A stretch of DNA of 64,000 nucleotides from Muricea muricata (lineage: Eukaryota; Cnidaria; Anthozoa; Malacalcyonacea; Plexauridae): NCBI GenBank assembly GCA_963855995.1, contig OY979717.1:64766243-64830242 (forward strand). The letters run 5' to 3'. The notes under the pieces were generated by a model that saw only the letters and a list, made by a program, of their open reading frames with translations, was not told where the DNA came from and did no database searches. Shown here piece by piece: positions 40,401-61,440 of this stretch; positions within the stretch are counted from its first letter, which is position 1; every line of letters begins with the position of its first letter. The position numbers and the translations under genes are program-made.

Positions 40401-43400
40401 GTCGAATGATTTCATGAAAACGTCTGTGTATTGTACTTTCTTATACGTAAATTTTAAGATATAATCATAGTACACAGTGTTTCTAACAAAAGTAAAAAAA
40501 AAACACTTAATAATGACAGTGAAGTTCCTGTGTACGTAGGAGCGTTAGGTGAATTTAAACCTAACCAATCCAGTTGGATCTTTTTAAGAAAAACCCCCCA
40601 TTAAATGTCCACGGTGTATTCTACAGAATTTCCATGGTATGAAATTGGTATATTTTATTTCTATGGAAAATGTCTGCTAAAGTCTGACAATACTGTGGAG
40701 ATCAGAAAATCCCTACCATTGAATTCCGTAAATCCATAGTATAGATAATGCTATTTTCACCATATTTCTACAGTGTAGATTTTCAAACTGTTTCTCACTT
40801 CCCTATCCATTGAGTAATATTTGACTAAATATAAAATATAGTACCAGTACATTATGAAATATCTGTAAGGATACGTGTCGTCTGTCAACCAAATTAGCAT
40901 CAGACTCGAGTAATGTACGAACAGCGCCGAGCAAGTGGTGAGAGTCACGATGTTTGCGAGTTTCCACCTCCAAAAGCATGGACAGGAATTCGTAGCGTGA
41001 TCGTTGCAGCATTAGTTGATTTATCACCTAGGTGGGTGGAAAAAAGAGGAATGCCAATGTAGCGTAGTCAATAGCCAAGTGCTGTGATACGAGGCAAAAT
41101 ATTTATGGTCGTGACAACGTAAAAAGTTGCAATTGTAGTGGTGCATTTAACAGTACACGGAAGGCACCTAAAACGAAAAAATGAACAGGCCCTTCGTCCG
41201 ACCTTCAATCCAAACGTAGTGAAAGAACCTATATAACATTTATGTACTGGACTGGACTGAACTGTATTGTATTTTACTGTACTGTATTGTGTCGAATTAT
41301 GCCAAAGTGAACTGTACTGCATGTGAACGCATGTGCCGTACGATACATCCGTGTTCTACACAAATGTTATTATATAGATACTGTTAAAAAGTTTTGCTAA
41401 CTACACTACAATATGGCAGTATCGTAAACGACGGGGGATTTTGCATATAAAACTAATCGTTTTAAACTGGGGCTGCTTGATAAACCAGCATCCAAAATTC
41501 TCACAAACGGTATTTAAAGAAGGTAGAGTGAAGCCAGTGGTGGTAAGACTCAACGTTTCATCCCAGTCTTGTCCTCTTGAAGTTTATGTTACAGACAAAC
41601 TGGATGTTGTGTTTCCCTGCATATTGCAACATACCTCTACAATTTAGCAATGTTCATTGGCTAATTGCTCCGAGCAAGTTGCAACTTTCTTCCGGTCACA
41701 TTGCAAGTTGCTCGTGTCCTCTAATTATGGCAAACAAGTTTCGAATTGTAATATCATATTTTGCGCGAGTTTATGTGCACGGTATGCGTGTTTTTCATTG
41801 AAAAACCTATTGAATTTTATGGAAACCTAATTTAGAAGATAAACGAAGCCAACGTACAAATTTGAAAAAAATACGAACGGCTTTTAAAAATATAAATCTT
41901 GGAGTATTCAGCCTCACAGCCTGATTTTTCGCAAATCATTTGGAAATGCGTACAACTGTGGCGCTGAAACATTTGAACGATTAGAGCTAGAGGTACGAGA
42001 AATAGACTCACATTTGGTGACGAAAACCAGGCGTGAAGAGCGGGTCAGGTGTGAAGAAATCTGTAAAGACACAAACGTATGAAACAACATTTGAAACGAA
42101 AACTAATGCTCCTGAGCAAGCACATTTGAAAACATCCTCTGCAAAAATGCAGGCCGAAGTTACAAAAAACGAGAGCCAATCTGAAGATGATGATGAATTC
42201 GAAGCAATGAGCAACTGGAAAAAGACAAAAGTAAAAGCATGACTGCAGAATTGCAAGAAATTCTAGACGAGGTTCTGACTGTAGACGCCTAGGGTAGTTG
42301 TCAAGAAATGTCACTGAACGAAGGTCCGTACAAGAGTATAATCTATGGAAATCGTCATTTGCCGTGGTCACCAAGCCGAAGGAAACAAAAACAAGTCTGT
42401 TTGCAAAAACCCATTATATTCTTTATAGTCGTACTTTCTTCACACCTGACACGCTCTCCACGCCTGGTTTTCAACAATAACAATAATCTATTTCTCTTAC
42501 CTCCAGCTCCATGTTTCAGGGCCACAGTCGTACGCATTTCGAAATGCTTCGCAAATAATCAGGTTGTTATCGGAAGGAATTGCGATGAATACTCCAAGAG
42601 TTATATCTTTATAAGCCGTTCGTATTTTCTCATTTGGTACGTTCCAAATGTAAGGAACTGCTTCCTTTATCTTGTAAATTACGTCTCCATAAAATTCAAT
42701 AGGTTTTTCAAAGAAAAAAAAACGCATGCCGTCCGCCTGAATATGATATTACAATTTAAACTTGTTTATAACTAATTAGGGGACACGAACAGCTTACCAT
42801 GTGAGCGGAAAATAGTTGCAACTTGCTCGGATCAATTAGCCAATGAACATTGCTAAGTTTAGAGGTATATGTTGCAAGATTCAGGGGAACACAAGATGTG
42901 GTTTGACCGTAAGTAGAAAATATTGTGGTTTATAATTTCGGGCCATAAAATTTATACATACTTGTATACATGCTGTACCTGATCCTGTTTTGAAATGAAA
43001 TAATCTTGACGTGCAATTTTCAAATCATAATCTCCTCTCAGTATTTTATTTGCTTGTAGTTTGCCTATCTCTTTCACAAGCGGCGACAAATACCGAGTCG
43101 TCAATTCTGTCGTACGATTTCGAGTTTGTGTAAGACCATGGCGAACTTCATCTAGAGTTTTCCTTAACAGACGAACGTATACACACGTGAGACAGAAACG
43201 CTTTAATACCTTTGACTTTCAACACTTGTTCGTTCGTTCACTGCGTCAAAACAAATGCTGGGGACTTACTTTATTTTATTTTCCAGATACTAAAAAATAG
43301 GTGTTACGTCCACTCGCATCAAAACTATATGCTCCAATATGCTCGACAAAACGGCAACAAAACTGTATTTAATTACACTCAACATGTACGCACATATACA

Positions 43401-46400
43401 GTAAAGAACCAAATTGCTTCCCAACCTCGCACCCAGGCTCTCGTCTTTGGCAGCCAGCTTGTGTGGGTTGGGGGTAGTACTTGTTAATGTATGTAATTTT
43501 AGTCTTATATTTGATAAAAAGTGTAACAGGAGTTACATTTACCGAAATAACGTACGAATCCTCTCCTAACTAGTACTGAATATCTGAATAGCTCCCAAAA
43601 TCTGGGAACCACGTGACCAGCTTCTCCAGGGTCTCTTGCTCCAGCGAGGATCGTAGAGAAGAAAGCCTGGGTACGAGGTTGGTTGCTTCCTATCACTTTA
43701 CCTGAATAATGGAAAGACAATAAAAATGAAAATAGCATCAATCAAATGACCCCTGTGTTTTGATCTATGTATGGTTACGATAATCGCCTGGTGGTCTTTA
43801 AGGCACGACGTTAAAGGGGAGCACAAAATCAAATGATTTTGACAGCGTGTTTTCTAAATTTTTCTATTTTCGAATCGTACGCCTCATGTTAGTACAGGGA
43901 TGAAAGTCTTGTTTATTTTTGCACGGTCAGGTCCAAGCCTTGAAATAGCACCGGATATCAAACATTTGTCCGGCGGAAAATTACAAAATTTGGTTTTGTC
44001 GGGTACAATTTTCGATCTGCCGGACATTTTGTGGAGTGTACGGTTTTTATTGCTACAAAAAATAAATTTTACAAGCTCTGTATAGTTTTTTAAGCGCGAT
44101 GTGATGCAGGAGACGAGTGAACTATGAAAACTTCCTCTGCTTTGCTTGTCGCTTCAGAGAAACTTGTTTTTGCTATTTTCCAATACATGGTATCATGAAA
44201 GCCTAACGAAGCAACTGTTATCCGCGTAATATGCGAAAAATATTAAAGATCACCAGTGCTCATAACCGGAACATTATATCTGAAAATTTTGTCCGGCGCA
44301 TGCACCGAAGAAGTTGCCGGACAAAGTACCCATCAGGTGAAAAATATTTATTTTAAGGCTTGAGGTCTAGCTTTACGCGTAGAACACAATAAAGAGAAAA
44401 CAGCGAGTACATGTACTTACCTTAAAATACCGATGTCAGAGGCATACGGTCGGTTTGTAATTCGGTATAGTTTCTCTCGTGCATGCGTTATAGCAGCGCT
44501 AAGTCCATGATCATGTGCTTGGGCTTGGATTCTCTTGATCTCACTTATTGGATAACTACAGATAAACAAATTGAGCGCAGCTACTCTTGATAAACATTAA
44601 TGTACTATAAATTTACAAACCATTATCATTAATGTGTTTACATGTACCTAAACTAAAGTTCTGGTTTACGTTACTTGCTCATGATCAAAAATCACAATGA
44701 ACCACAGGGTTGCATAAAATGTTCTATTTTCTGGGACCACAAAGTCACTACTGAATATATTTTCTGCAAGTAGACACCGAAAAACGGTTTATTTTTTAAA
44801 TCTGTGCAATATATAAAAAGTACAATCATATAAATGACAACAGACCTGCTCCCAATGCCTTTATATATGTGGTTGCAAAAAGTAACGCTTTCCTTCGGAT
44901 CATAGCTAGATTCTTTGATGAACTACAGTATCCCCATCATTCACGTAATCGCTATCATAAAGTTCAACTATTTGTTTAATGGAATATCGAGTGCATGTAG
45001 GAAAACAGTTTCTCTTTTTTTCCATTCTGTTACTTTCTCTTCGAGACCTTTCAGATTTTACAGTTTTATTATAGCTTTTCTGGGACGAATGGTCGTGCGG
45101 TCCGCCATATTATGCAGCCCTGTTAAAGCACATTAGCTGTCTTCACTAGTACCTTTGGGATTAATAAGACGCAAAGCTGCCTGTTCAAATGCTGCTGCTA
45201 TCTCACCACTCTCACGTAAACTAATGAAAATTATTTCGTTCCGCAACGCTAAAACAGCAGCCGTGAGGTCACATGAAAACACCCTCTAAAGCACTTACCA
45301 GTACCACGCGGGTGTTAAAATTCACTGCCTGAGAGGTAAATCATGCTTACATTGCTTGGTGTCTTTTTAGCTCTTTAATATCCCCTGTCGTTACATCCTC
45401 GGCTTCACCTAAAACATGTTATTAAAATGGCTCTTCAGCGACACAAATAGGTATGAAATACAGTACAAGTTGATATAATATGGCGGGCATACAAAAAATA
45501 TACGTAGTGGTACAGTAGTGCAATTTTTTTGGGAAGAGGTTGTGACAGTACAAACAAAGTACGAACCTTTAATTAACAATGTTGCAGGATCACTAATTTC
45601 AAGGAAGGTATAGCGTGATTTCTCACTACCACTGGCAAGTTCAGCAATTCCCTAGAATTACAATTAATTCAGTACCGTACTCTATGTGTAGATATTTTCC
45701 TTAGGGAAAGCACAAACAATGCATGGATACGTTTGGATATGGCAGCATAAAGATATGGAACGCATTGAGGACGAACATAGCTGTTACATAGTCCTGCTCG
45801 GATTAACATTCCTTTGCCACAACTTTTGCCGGTCAATTTGACCAGCCACATTTTCACGTTTTTTTTGCAGTAAATACAAATAGTGATGCAAAATATTGAA
45901 ATTTGTTCCGAAGCAGAGTTGCAAAAAAGCCATGGGTATGCGGGTATTACCCGTAAGCAAAATGGGCAGTCAGTTATATCGATTAACTTATAATCTTGCC
46001 CATTTATGTACTGCACCTCAAAAAATTGTTTCTTTGTGTATTTTGTCAACTCGTTCGTGAAGATTTCTTCAGCTTTGTGGTACTCATCAAGAGAAAGCTG
46101 TGATACAAATGTTGCTGTTGTTCTCTCTAATGAAAAGAATTACTTTTTTATTAATTTTTTTTCAGTATAAAACACAAAAGAAGAAAACGAATAAACACAA
46201 ATTATACACTGAACGCATCTCTTCAATTAGCAGTAGTTGATTTTTGGATGGAGGCGGGGATGGCTATGTGCATGCAGAGGGCGGGTGGGGGCACACTCCT
46301 GTTGGTCGCAATCAATTACTATTTTGTACTTTAATGTTACCACCATATGTGGATTAGGTGGTCCTTTTGCAATCAGCAAACCAGCCCCTTAAAAATTCTT

Positions 46401-49400
46401 TCTTTATTCCGCATGGACAACTGGTCAGAATACGCGCAACTGAAACGATATCCACAATATCCACAGCATATCACGTAGGTACAGATCAAGAAATCTTGCA
46501 TTGTATTCATGTGAACCACAATTACCTTTGGATGGACCAGGCAAATCGTATATTTGAGTAAACTGGGTCACTGACTTCGCAAGCTCTGTCATGCTTTTGT
46601 TAAGCTTAAGATAATAAAACAAGAACGAGGACATTAAGTAAAAATGAGGCGCAAATTGATGCACAGAATTCATAATATGTAAGCATCCTTACACCTCTAG
46701 TCTCTTATTCGGGTATCACGGTTTTGCAGATTACTTACAAGTTCAATGTGTTCATCATTGGTAGTTATTGTTTCTTACCACTGCATTGTTTGAATAAGCT
46801 TGTTCCAAAGATTTCTTGTACTTGGTTCTTGCTTCATTCTCCAAATCATTGATTTTTGACAATTTGTAGTTGGATTCAGTACTCAAAATGCTAAACATAT
46901 ACAATGCATATAAAAAACTTGGAATTGTCTGGTACACGTATAGTAACGATATTCATTGCATTGATTACATCTACTAAACACTCTCAGCCGTTATTAAAGT
47001 TGGGCAATGTTGAAAATTCAATACCCTGGCTATTTTTGAAATATCGCAGTTCATTATATAGTGGACAGTAAGATCCTAAAAATACACAGTGAGATATTTT
47101 TCATATCTTCACTAGGGAAGATATCGATCACGTGACCAATAATTTTGTGTTTTCAAAATGGCGAGTTTGTGACAGCAGCTAACCAATATTCAGCTTTGTT
47201 CAAAGAAAAACTACATGACTTCAAGTAAATCACCAAAAGCATATACAGGTATACTTAGAGTTTGAATAATATAATGTAATTAGTTGAAATAAAGCATTTA
47301 GCATTATCGATCGAAAATTAATAATACTGACTTGGATCTTTAAAATACGACTATATAATAAACAGAGCATTACACAGCAGTTTAAAAATATGAATTTTAC
47401 CCATTCGCTGCGCTCACTCGCATAATTTTTGTTTTCGCCACTCGAAGACAAAATTCATATACCGCCGTGTAATATCCTCCTTATGCACCGATATAGCTAC
47501 CGTTAAAATATTTTACGGAAATGTGCGCCAAAATGCAGTATGAAACCTAGTAATAAAAAATTCAACTAAAATCAAGAAAATCACCGATGCCTTTAAATAA
47601 ACTGTCTTAAAGATCAATATTACCATACGATTGGCTTCGATCGCAAAATCTACTGTTTTATTGATCTAAATCGTGCCGTCAAGTTATATTAAACGTTTCT
47701 AATCAGTACTGAAGTAATTAATCGTTTTCGCGCGTGCCTCAGTGCGTTTGTTTTCGTTTGTGAACTTTTCTTTTTATTCAGAAAAAAAGAACCAAATGAG
47801 AGCCATGAATAATAGTAGCAGACGGTGTATCTCACAGTTTCAGTAACGACAAAACCAATACCGCCATCTGCTGAATACCATGAGCGTCGAGTAACTACGA
47901 ATACCAATTCACCGTCCAACTTTATAATTATAATAATATATTTTGATAATAGTAGTAAAGATGAATTATTTGGTACGCTTGCAAGTGACAAGTCGCTATA
48001 TTCCTATTTCCAAAGCGCGCTTTTTTGCAGCGTATAATAAGCGGGCAACTTGTAACAAGTTTACTCGCTATCAATTCCTCGATAGATATATATCGAAGAG
48101 CAAAACAATATTTTTCAATTCAAAGACAATTTGAAGCATTTTTTTAACAAAATGGCTTAAAATCAATTTTTTATCTCTGATTCTACTAAAGCAATGACAT
48201 ACTCGCTTTCAATTTCTATGCTGGGACAATCGATTCGGACTTCGCCCTCGTTAACTATCATTGCAGATTCTCGAGCTCATAATCTAATTGTTAATTAGTA
48301 CTAGCTGTATACTTCATTTTGTTTCTTTGTTTGACGAGCGAGTCGAGTCGTTCTTCTAACACTCGTTTCTCCTCCATCAGAAATTCTTCTTCTTCTCTAA
48401 AAAGTCCAAAACACTACTAGCAACGAAATTTCCTTGCATCTGGTATTACATTCACTATTTGGATTTTCACCTAGCTTTTCCAGTAGCATTTCAAAATTCA
48501 ATAAAAGTACTGGCAGACTACGTTAAAACATAGTTAGTAGAGTAAATAGTTTGGAAACTCATTAGAATAACAGTATAACTCAGTGTCTATGCTGGTCAAC
48601 CTTTATGCAAAAATATGGTTCTTCATCGTCACGTGTGAATTGTGTTTTTGCCAAATCCAGAATAGGAAGTCTTGAATTACCCTATTGTTCATGTCGCAGA
48701 TGGCTAACTTTCCTAAACTTTTCCTGCTTAGTTAGGCAAAATACAATACGCACGTGACGACGAAGGACCTTATTTCTGCATAAACCAGAACAAAAACATA
48801 GATAATGACTTAAATCAGTGGTAGGTTTCGGCAATTCTGTTTTTCACTAAATGTTGATTTTTGAAAACTGAATTTTGCACAAATTTCAGGTTCCTACTTT
48901 TTGCTGTTTTTGATTGACACGAATTTCCTACCCTTTTTCGCGTTTTCCAACAGTTTGATATAACGTGCAAAGGGGTACCCTTCTTTGATAAATATGTCAA
49001 AAAATGTCCACCTTTTTTCATCTTATCACAGAGAATTGAAAAGCAGCGAAAAAGATAGCTTTTTCGAGCTTATTGCTTCCGTACAAAAAGCTGAAGAAAG
49101 GGTACCCTTTTTGAGCTCATTGCGCGGATGCAGAAAGCAAACAAAAAGGTGTCTTATCAGATGAAGACTTCCTGAAAGATTATCAGCAAAATGGTAGCGT
49201 GCAATTGGTAGACATACAAAATTCTTGCATAGTTTAATTTATAGCACTATTTATTTCAGTGCATAACAGGTAAACTGTTTAGGACCACAAACCTGAACTG
49301 AGAATATACGATGGTTGCGTTTTTCTTAGGCATGCAGAACATTCGAACTATTTTGGAACTGCATCCATCGTTGAAAGCAAATGCATGCAGCCATATCTAG

Positions 49401-52400
49401 AAAGCTTCTCGTTTTGATCACAGTGTAATTTATATCCATAATATGCTGCATGATATGGAATTGGATTTCTTACACGAACTGTGTCAGCTCTTCTGCTTTC
49501 GTGATCGGTTGGATTAATCCGTTGAAGTGATTTGCGAATCTGATATCGACTTAGAACCTGACCTTTGCTTCGAACATACCCAGCCATCATTTTCCTTCCA
49601 TATGTTGCCCCAACCTATTCAATATTTAATAAGAATTTAATCGAAGTATAAAACTAGATAAAACCCAATACGGTGCTATAAGCTGTGTGCAACTTTTCCA
49701 CACAAATTATGAATGAACATTTTTATACATACCTCGCGTATCGAATCTTCGACAATACAATCAATTTCCAAATCACTTCTTTTATGGATTTCGTGTTGCG
49801 AGCAAAATAGTCGTATATTTCTTTCCGAAAATCCTCTCGTTACTTCAGGAAAATTTTGTTTTAGCGTATCGCTATGATCATACGATGAGTATAATTTTCT
49901 TTTACTCACAGTCGAATTTGCTCGATATTTGCCTCTAAATACTCCATACTGATGTAAACAGTGCGACAGACGGTGACGAATTTTGCACCAAAAAATTATC
50001 ATAGATTATATATTAAGTTCAAAATTGCGCGCTACCATTTTGCTGCTAATCTTTCAGGAAGTCTTTATCTGATAAGACACCTTTTTGTCTGCTTTCTGCC
50101 TCCGCGCAATAAGCTCAAAAAGGGTACCCTTTTTTCAGCTTTTTGTACGGAAGCAATAAGCGGGAAAAAGCTACCTTTTTCGCTGTTTTTCAATTCTCTG
50201 TGATAAGATGAAAAAAGGTGGACATTTTTTGACATATCTATCAAAAAAGGGTACCCTTTTGCACGTTATATCAAACTGATGGAAAACGCGAAAAAGGGTA
50301 GGAAATTCGTGTCAATCAAAAACAGTAAAAAGTATAAACCTGAAATTTGTGCAAAATTCAGTTTTCAAAAATCAAGATTTAGTGAAAAACGGAATTGCCG
50401 AAACCTACCACTGATTGACTTATATTGTAGTTCTAAAGAGTTTCTAAACCATCTAGCTCTATTACCTATGGTTAAAACAACGTGATGCACATACGATGAT
50501 GAGTAACTTAACTGCCATTTACCAAAACCATATTTGTCTATTAATTACCATCACATTCAAGTGATAGAAGGAAACTAGTAGTTCATTGAACGTCTATCAC
50601 GTTTATTTACTGACATAATTGCATAAGAAATATTAGGAACTTGACAAATTTCAGTGGTGAATGATGCTTGTTCTCTTGCTGACTATGATGTTACAAAAAT
50701 CGTGAAGCCAAGCTAGCGTTGTAATCTTTTGTAACAGTGTCACCAAGCCGGAGACACTGTCAAGTTGGGAGTTTGGCTGGGGCAGCACGACTGTCAAATG
50801 ATAACGCAGGTGACCTAAGGTGAGCTCAATGAGAACGGAAATCTCATGTCGAACAAAAGGGATGGTTTTAGTCTTTGGTTTGAGTGTCTCCAAGTTAGCA
50901 TTGTAATCTTTGGTAACATTTGGTAGCATTCTCTTTCTAAATCAATCTGAATGTTGTATACCCGACATCTATACTCTGTACTCTATCTGAAGTGCTGGCA
51001 ATACCTCATTTCTTCCTCACTGTTTCTATCCATTTCTAGAGCTTGCAAGCTCTTTAAAGCTTCAGTCAAGTTTTCACCCTGTAAAATATGATATTTGACA
51101 CAACAAGAATTACTGTGCACTAAAACCTCAGACGGTCACAGTTCTTCTCAAGATAAACATATCAAGATCACAACAGTTTTATATGATAAAGAAATAAATA
51201 ATGATCACAACATATATGCATATACTAAAACTATATTTATTAAGTGCATCTTATGCCACCAGACTGAGACAATTTATTCTTCTAAAAGAAAACATCATGG
51301 GGGACTACCAGATATAAACATTGCCCAAATTTAGCATCATTATAATTTTTCTGAATGGAAACTTTGGTTTGTATTCTTTCATGAAATAGCAAACTAGAAG
51401 AGTCTTAGATATTCAGTTAGTAAGTCATATATTTCACAAAATAGAAGTTCCAGTAAAACAAAGCATTTGTTCATTTACCGATTTGACATCATCTTTAATA
51501 TACTGTACATGTACAATATGTTTGATTAATGGCCGCATGTGCTAATGTCAATGACATCCTTCCAGACACTGAGACTGTAGAAATAATTTACCTCAAGAAT
51601 ATTTTTTCCAGATAATGTCAATTCCTCAAAACTAAAAAAAATAACATAATGCAGTAAAATAATTTCTCAAGCCAGCTGAAAATATTTATGATTTGTCAAA
51701 AATTCATGAACTGTAAGGTCCATGCAGATCCAGCAGGAATTAATTTAAAGCTATGCTTGTGCAATGCTGGTGCATTGCTGTGATGATTCAGGTACGAAGG
51801 ATAGCTGTATTATTAATTTACATATGTGAACGTATAATAATAAGAATATAATATGAACATAATTTTGTGGAAATTTACATCACATGTACAAATTTATTTT
51901 TGCTGCGCTTTCAATCCTTAAGATCCGATTTTAATCAGTGCTAATAAGCTTTATGATAAAACATTTACAGGGTGTTTCCACAAAATTGTATTTAGATTTA
52001 TATTCACCATGCAAAAATACAACGAAGATGCATATAACGGGATACAATGTTGTGGCGGCAACAAATATGGTTCTTAGTTTTCAACAACATTGTTGGGCAA
52101 TTGTTATAACTGATTGAGGCTAGCTATTGAGTTGTTCCAGAAAAGATCGACCCCCCCCCCCCCCATGGATTAAGGAAATTACAAATACCTGTAGCAGATA
52201 AAAAACCTGGGCTTGCAAGCAAATGTAAACAAAGTTTGGTGTTTACAATGTATTTCCAGCCTATGATATAACAAGCAAAAACTGACTCATTCATTAAATA
52301 TTGATTTAACTCTACAGTCTGATTTCACGAACAGTGATAACGTAATGATTCTATTGTATTCATCATATAGCATAAATATTGTCGTAGCCTTCAAATAAAA

Positions 52401-52653
52401 TGCATCAAAGTTATAGTATTTTAGCGACGCTGCATCATTACTAATATATAAAATCTTAATCCATAAATTTCTCAATTGTTTACCTTTTTAATTCCTGGTC
52501 AGTAACGACATTTTGTCCATGTAAATTGTCACAAAACCACTCCAGAAATGGCAAAGTATTTTCATTTTCAAACATCCAGTCAAAACTCTCTGCAGGCAAA
52601 TTACCACCATAACCGACTCTTTTTAAGGCATCCACGAACCTTATTCCACTCAT
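37484..52653 (-). CDS. HAUS3: HAUS augmin-like complex subunit 3
   Basis: Seventeen exons join in phase with GT-AG borders: 52653-52484, 51631-51592, 51078-51005, 48396-48313, 46881-46779, 46604-46526, 46126-46017, 45651-45567, 45408-45351, 44555-44421, 43162-42979, 41027-40875, 40366-40270, 40019-39869, 39662-39581, 39005-38910, 37618-37484. Product is 611 aa; human HAUS3 is about 600. The N-terminus has the HAUS3 pattern GYGGNLPAESFDWMFE and WFCDNLHGQNVV. Further conserved blocks are FVSQLSLDEY, LTKYTKKQFF, RGDYDLKIARQDYF and VETRKHRDSHHLL; the C-terminus MERELFVLFFTDP...AQIVSAD parallels the human end. Most of the rest is heptad-like coiled coil. HAUS3 is part of augmin, which recruits gamma-tubulin to spindle microtubules. 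MSGIRF was chosen as the start by similarity, ignoring an upstream in-frame Met. Introns hold several transposons. A large transposon lies 188 bp upstream of the start codon. Confidence 0.95.
37929..38431. mobile_element. hAT-like non-autonomous element rich in AAGTA motifs
   Basis: Left end cagtaacaaagta and right end tactttgctgaacactg are imperfect inverted copies. The interior has many AAGTA/TACTT motifs in both directions, a subterminal pattern common in hAT elements. It lies in the last HAUS3 intron. No clean target duplication. Confidence 0.6.
38705..38851. mobile_element. 147-bp hairpin MITE (HAUS3 last intron)
   Basis: Arms caattattggacgaagtcga... and its reverse copy match over about 48 bp, with gtgatttgtcggtggc in both. 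They are separated by a GC-rich centre containing ctctgccttcggcaccggc. Confidence 0.85.
41591..42909. mobile_element. Foldback element in HAUS3 intron 11
   Basis: About 140-bp inverted arms share gcaatgttcattggctaatt, gagcaagttgcaact and gtgtcc blocks. A second inverted pair lies inside (42021-42059 and 42435-42472; gaaaaccaggcgtgaagag and its reverse), giving an inner 452-bp element with an open frame at 42033-42242 rich in Lys/Glu/Thr. No transposase motif is recognised. Confidence 0.65.
43585..43690. repeat. Dispersed repeat with aacctcgtacccaggct (HAUS3 intron 10)
   Basis: The block agcctgggtacgaggttgg is an inverted copy of ccaacctcgcacccaggct near 43424-43442. The left part matches 17886-17940. 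I recall very similar repeats from cnidarian genomes, which supports but does not prove the host assignment. Confidence 0.5.
47085..47465 (+). repeat. Dispersed ~400-bp repeat, copy 2 (HAUS3 intron 4)
   Basis: Inverted counterpart of 4985-5378. It begins gagatatttttcatatcttc and includes tatcgatcacgtgaccaat, gtgttttcaaaatggcga and cattcgctgcgctcactcg. Confidence 0.7.
48813..50416. mobile_element. 1.6-kb DNA transposon with ~400-bp inverted repeats, HAUS3 intron 3
   Basis: Arms (about 48813-49205 and 50028-50416) are inverted copies starting aatcagtggtaggtttcgg; repeated gggtaccctttt blocks occur in both. Direct repeats gactta lie at 48807-48812 and 50417-50422, a probable 6-bp target duplication. 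The centre carries a broken transposase on the minus strand (49293-50002). It is inserted in the host gene on the same strand as HAUS3. Confidence 0.85.
49293..50002 (-). pseudogene. Truncated DDE/integrase-like transposase of the 48813-50416 element
   Basis: Exon 50002-49733 encodes QNFPEVTRGFSERNIRLFCS then IREV. A 118-bp GT-AG intron separates it from 49614 onward, which reads VGATYGRKMMAGYVRSKGQ, YQIRKSLQRINP, NPIPYHAAYYGYKLHCDQNE and KLSRYGCMHLLSTMDAV. The DQNEKL Asp fits the first acidic residue of an integrase-type catalytic core. I recall this family from cnidarian and fish genomes but cannot name it. A one-base loss near 49355 puts the downstream KIVRMFCMPKKN-like segment out of frame, and the rest of the core is missing, so it is inactive. 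Confidence 0.7.
52151..52164 (+). repeat. Poly-C tract (14 C), HAUS3 intron 1
   Basis: Run of 14 C on the plus strand within the first HAUS3 intron. Confidence 0.9.
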
Positions 52654-53093
52654 TTTTCTTTCAAAAATTGTCTGTAGCATTTACCAACATATAAATAACT
52701 TTTAGGAAAATCAAACCAGTAATATGTTTATTGAAACGTGAAAATATTGTACATCATTTTTGTGACAAATTTTGTATTATATGTTTTGAAATTTCCATAG
52801 ATATAGTAGACCTAGATTGCTGACGTATACCTAGCGCGCGTGCAGAAATTTTTTTTGGGATCACTTTCTTCGGTACGCGTTGGGATTGGTTGGGATTGTG
52901 GGGATTATTAGGGATAATGTAGAGCTAGCAGGTTAATTAATTTTCATAGCGGGAAATATTTAAATTTTCGCGCATTTATCGGCTTTCTAGATATACAGTT
53001 TCTGCAGATATACAGCATATACTTCGAATACAATCTTTAATCTTGCAAATAACGACCTTAAAAATAAATTGTCTTTATTAAGCAAATTTTGTG
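52654..53093. promoter_or_regulatory. Divergent intergenic region, HAUS3 / transposon gene
   Basis: The 440 bp between the HAUS3 start (minus) and the transposon gene start (plus). It comprises 180 bp of HAUS3 flank, the GCGCGCG target repeat (52834-52840), the left terminal repeat (52841-52870) and 223 bp of transposon leader. The leader begins with several ggga(t)t units (tgggattggttgggattg). Both genes must start transcription here or nearby. No TATA box is obvious. Confidence 0.55.
52834..52840. repeat. Target site duplication GCGCGCG, left
   Basis: Exact direct repeat of 62974-62980, immediately outside the left terminal repeat. Such a CG run is unusual in this AT-rich window. Confidence 0.7.
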
Positions 53094-61269
<8,176 letters not shown>

Positions 61270-61440
61270 TTTAACCATGTTGTACTTTATTTGTCCTTTC
61301 TGTGATTTTTTGAAAAGTTGGGGGGCCAAATTACCCAATACCCATAAAACATTCAGAGGAAAAATATGTAAATGATTCTCTGCACCTGCAGTTTATAAAT
61401 TTTACCATAGTTAGTTATTTACTATTTAACCCTGGGTAAG

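Noticed and set aside
45669-46049. HAUS3 exon 7 reading through to KLIDITDCPFC
   Set aside because: The run-on resembles the human sequence by chance, but the exon at 45651-45567 (GIAELASGSEKSRYTFLEI) aligns better and continues in phase from the donor gag|gtgcag.
50651-50929. 92-codon minus-strand frame with PQPNSQLDSVSGLVTLLQK
   Set aside because: Contains an internal direct repeat (gttgtaatcttttgtaaca / attgtaatctttggtaaca) and lies in a HAUS3 intron; more likely a repeat fragment than a gene.
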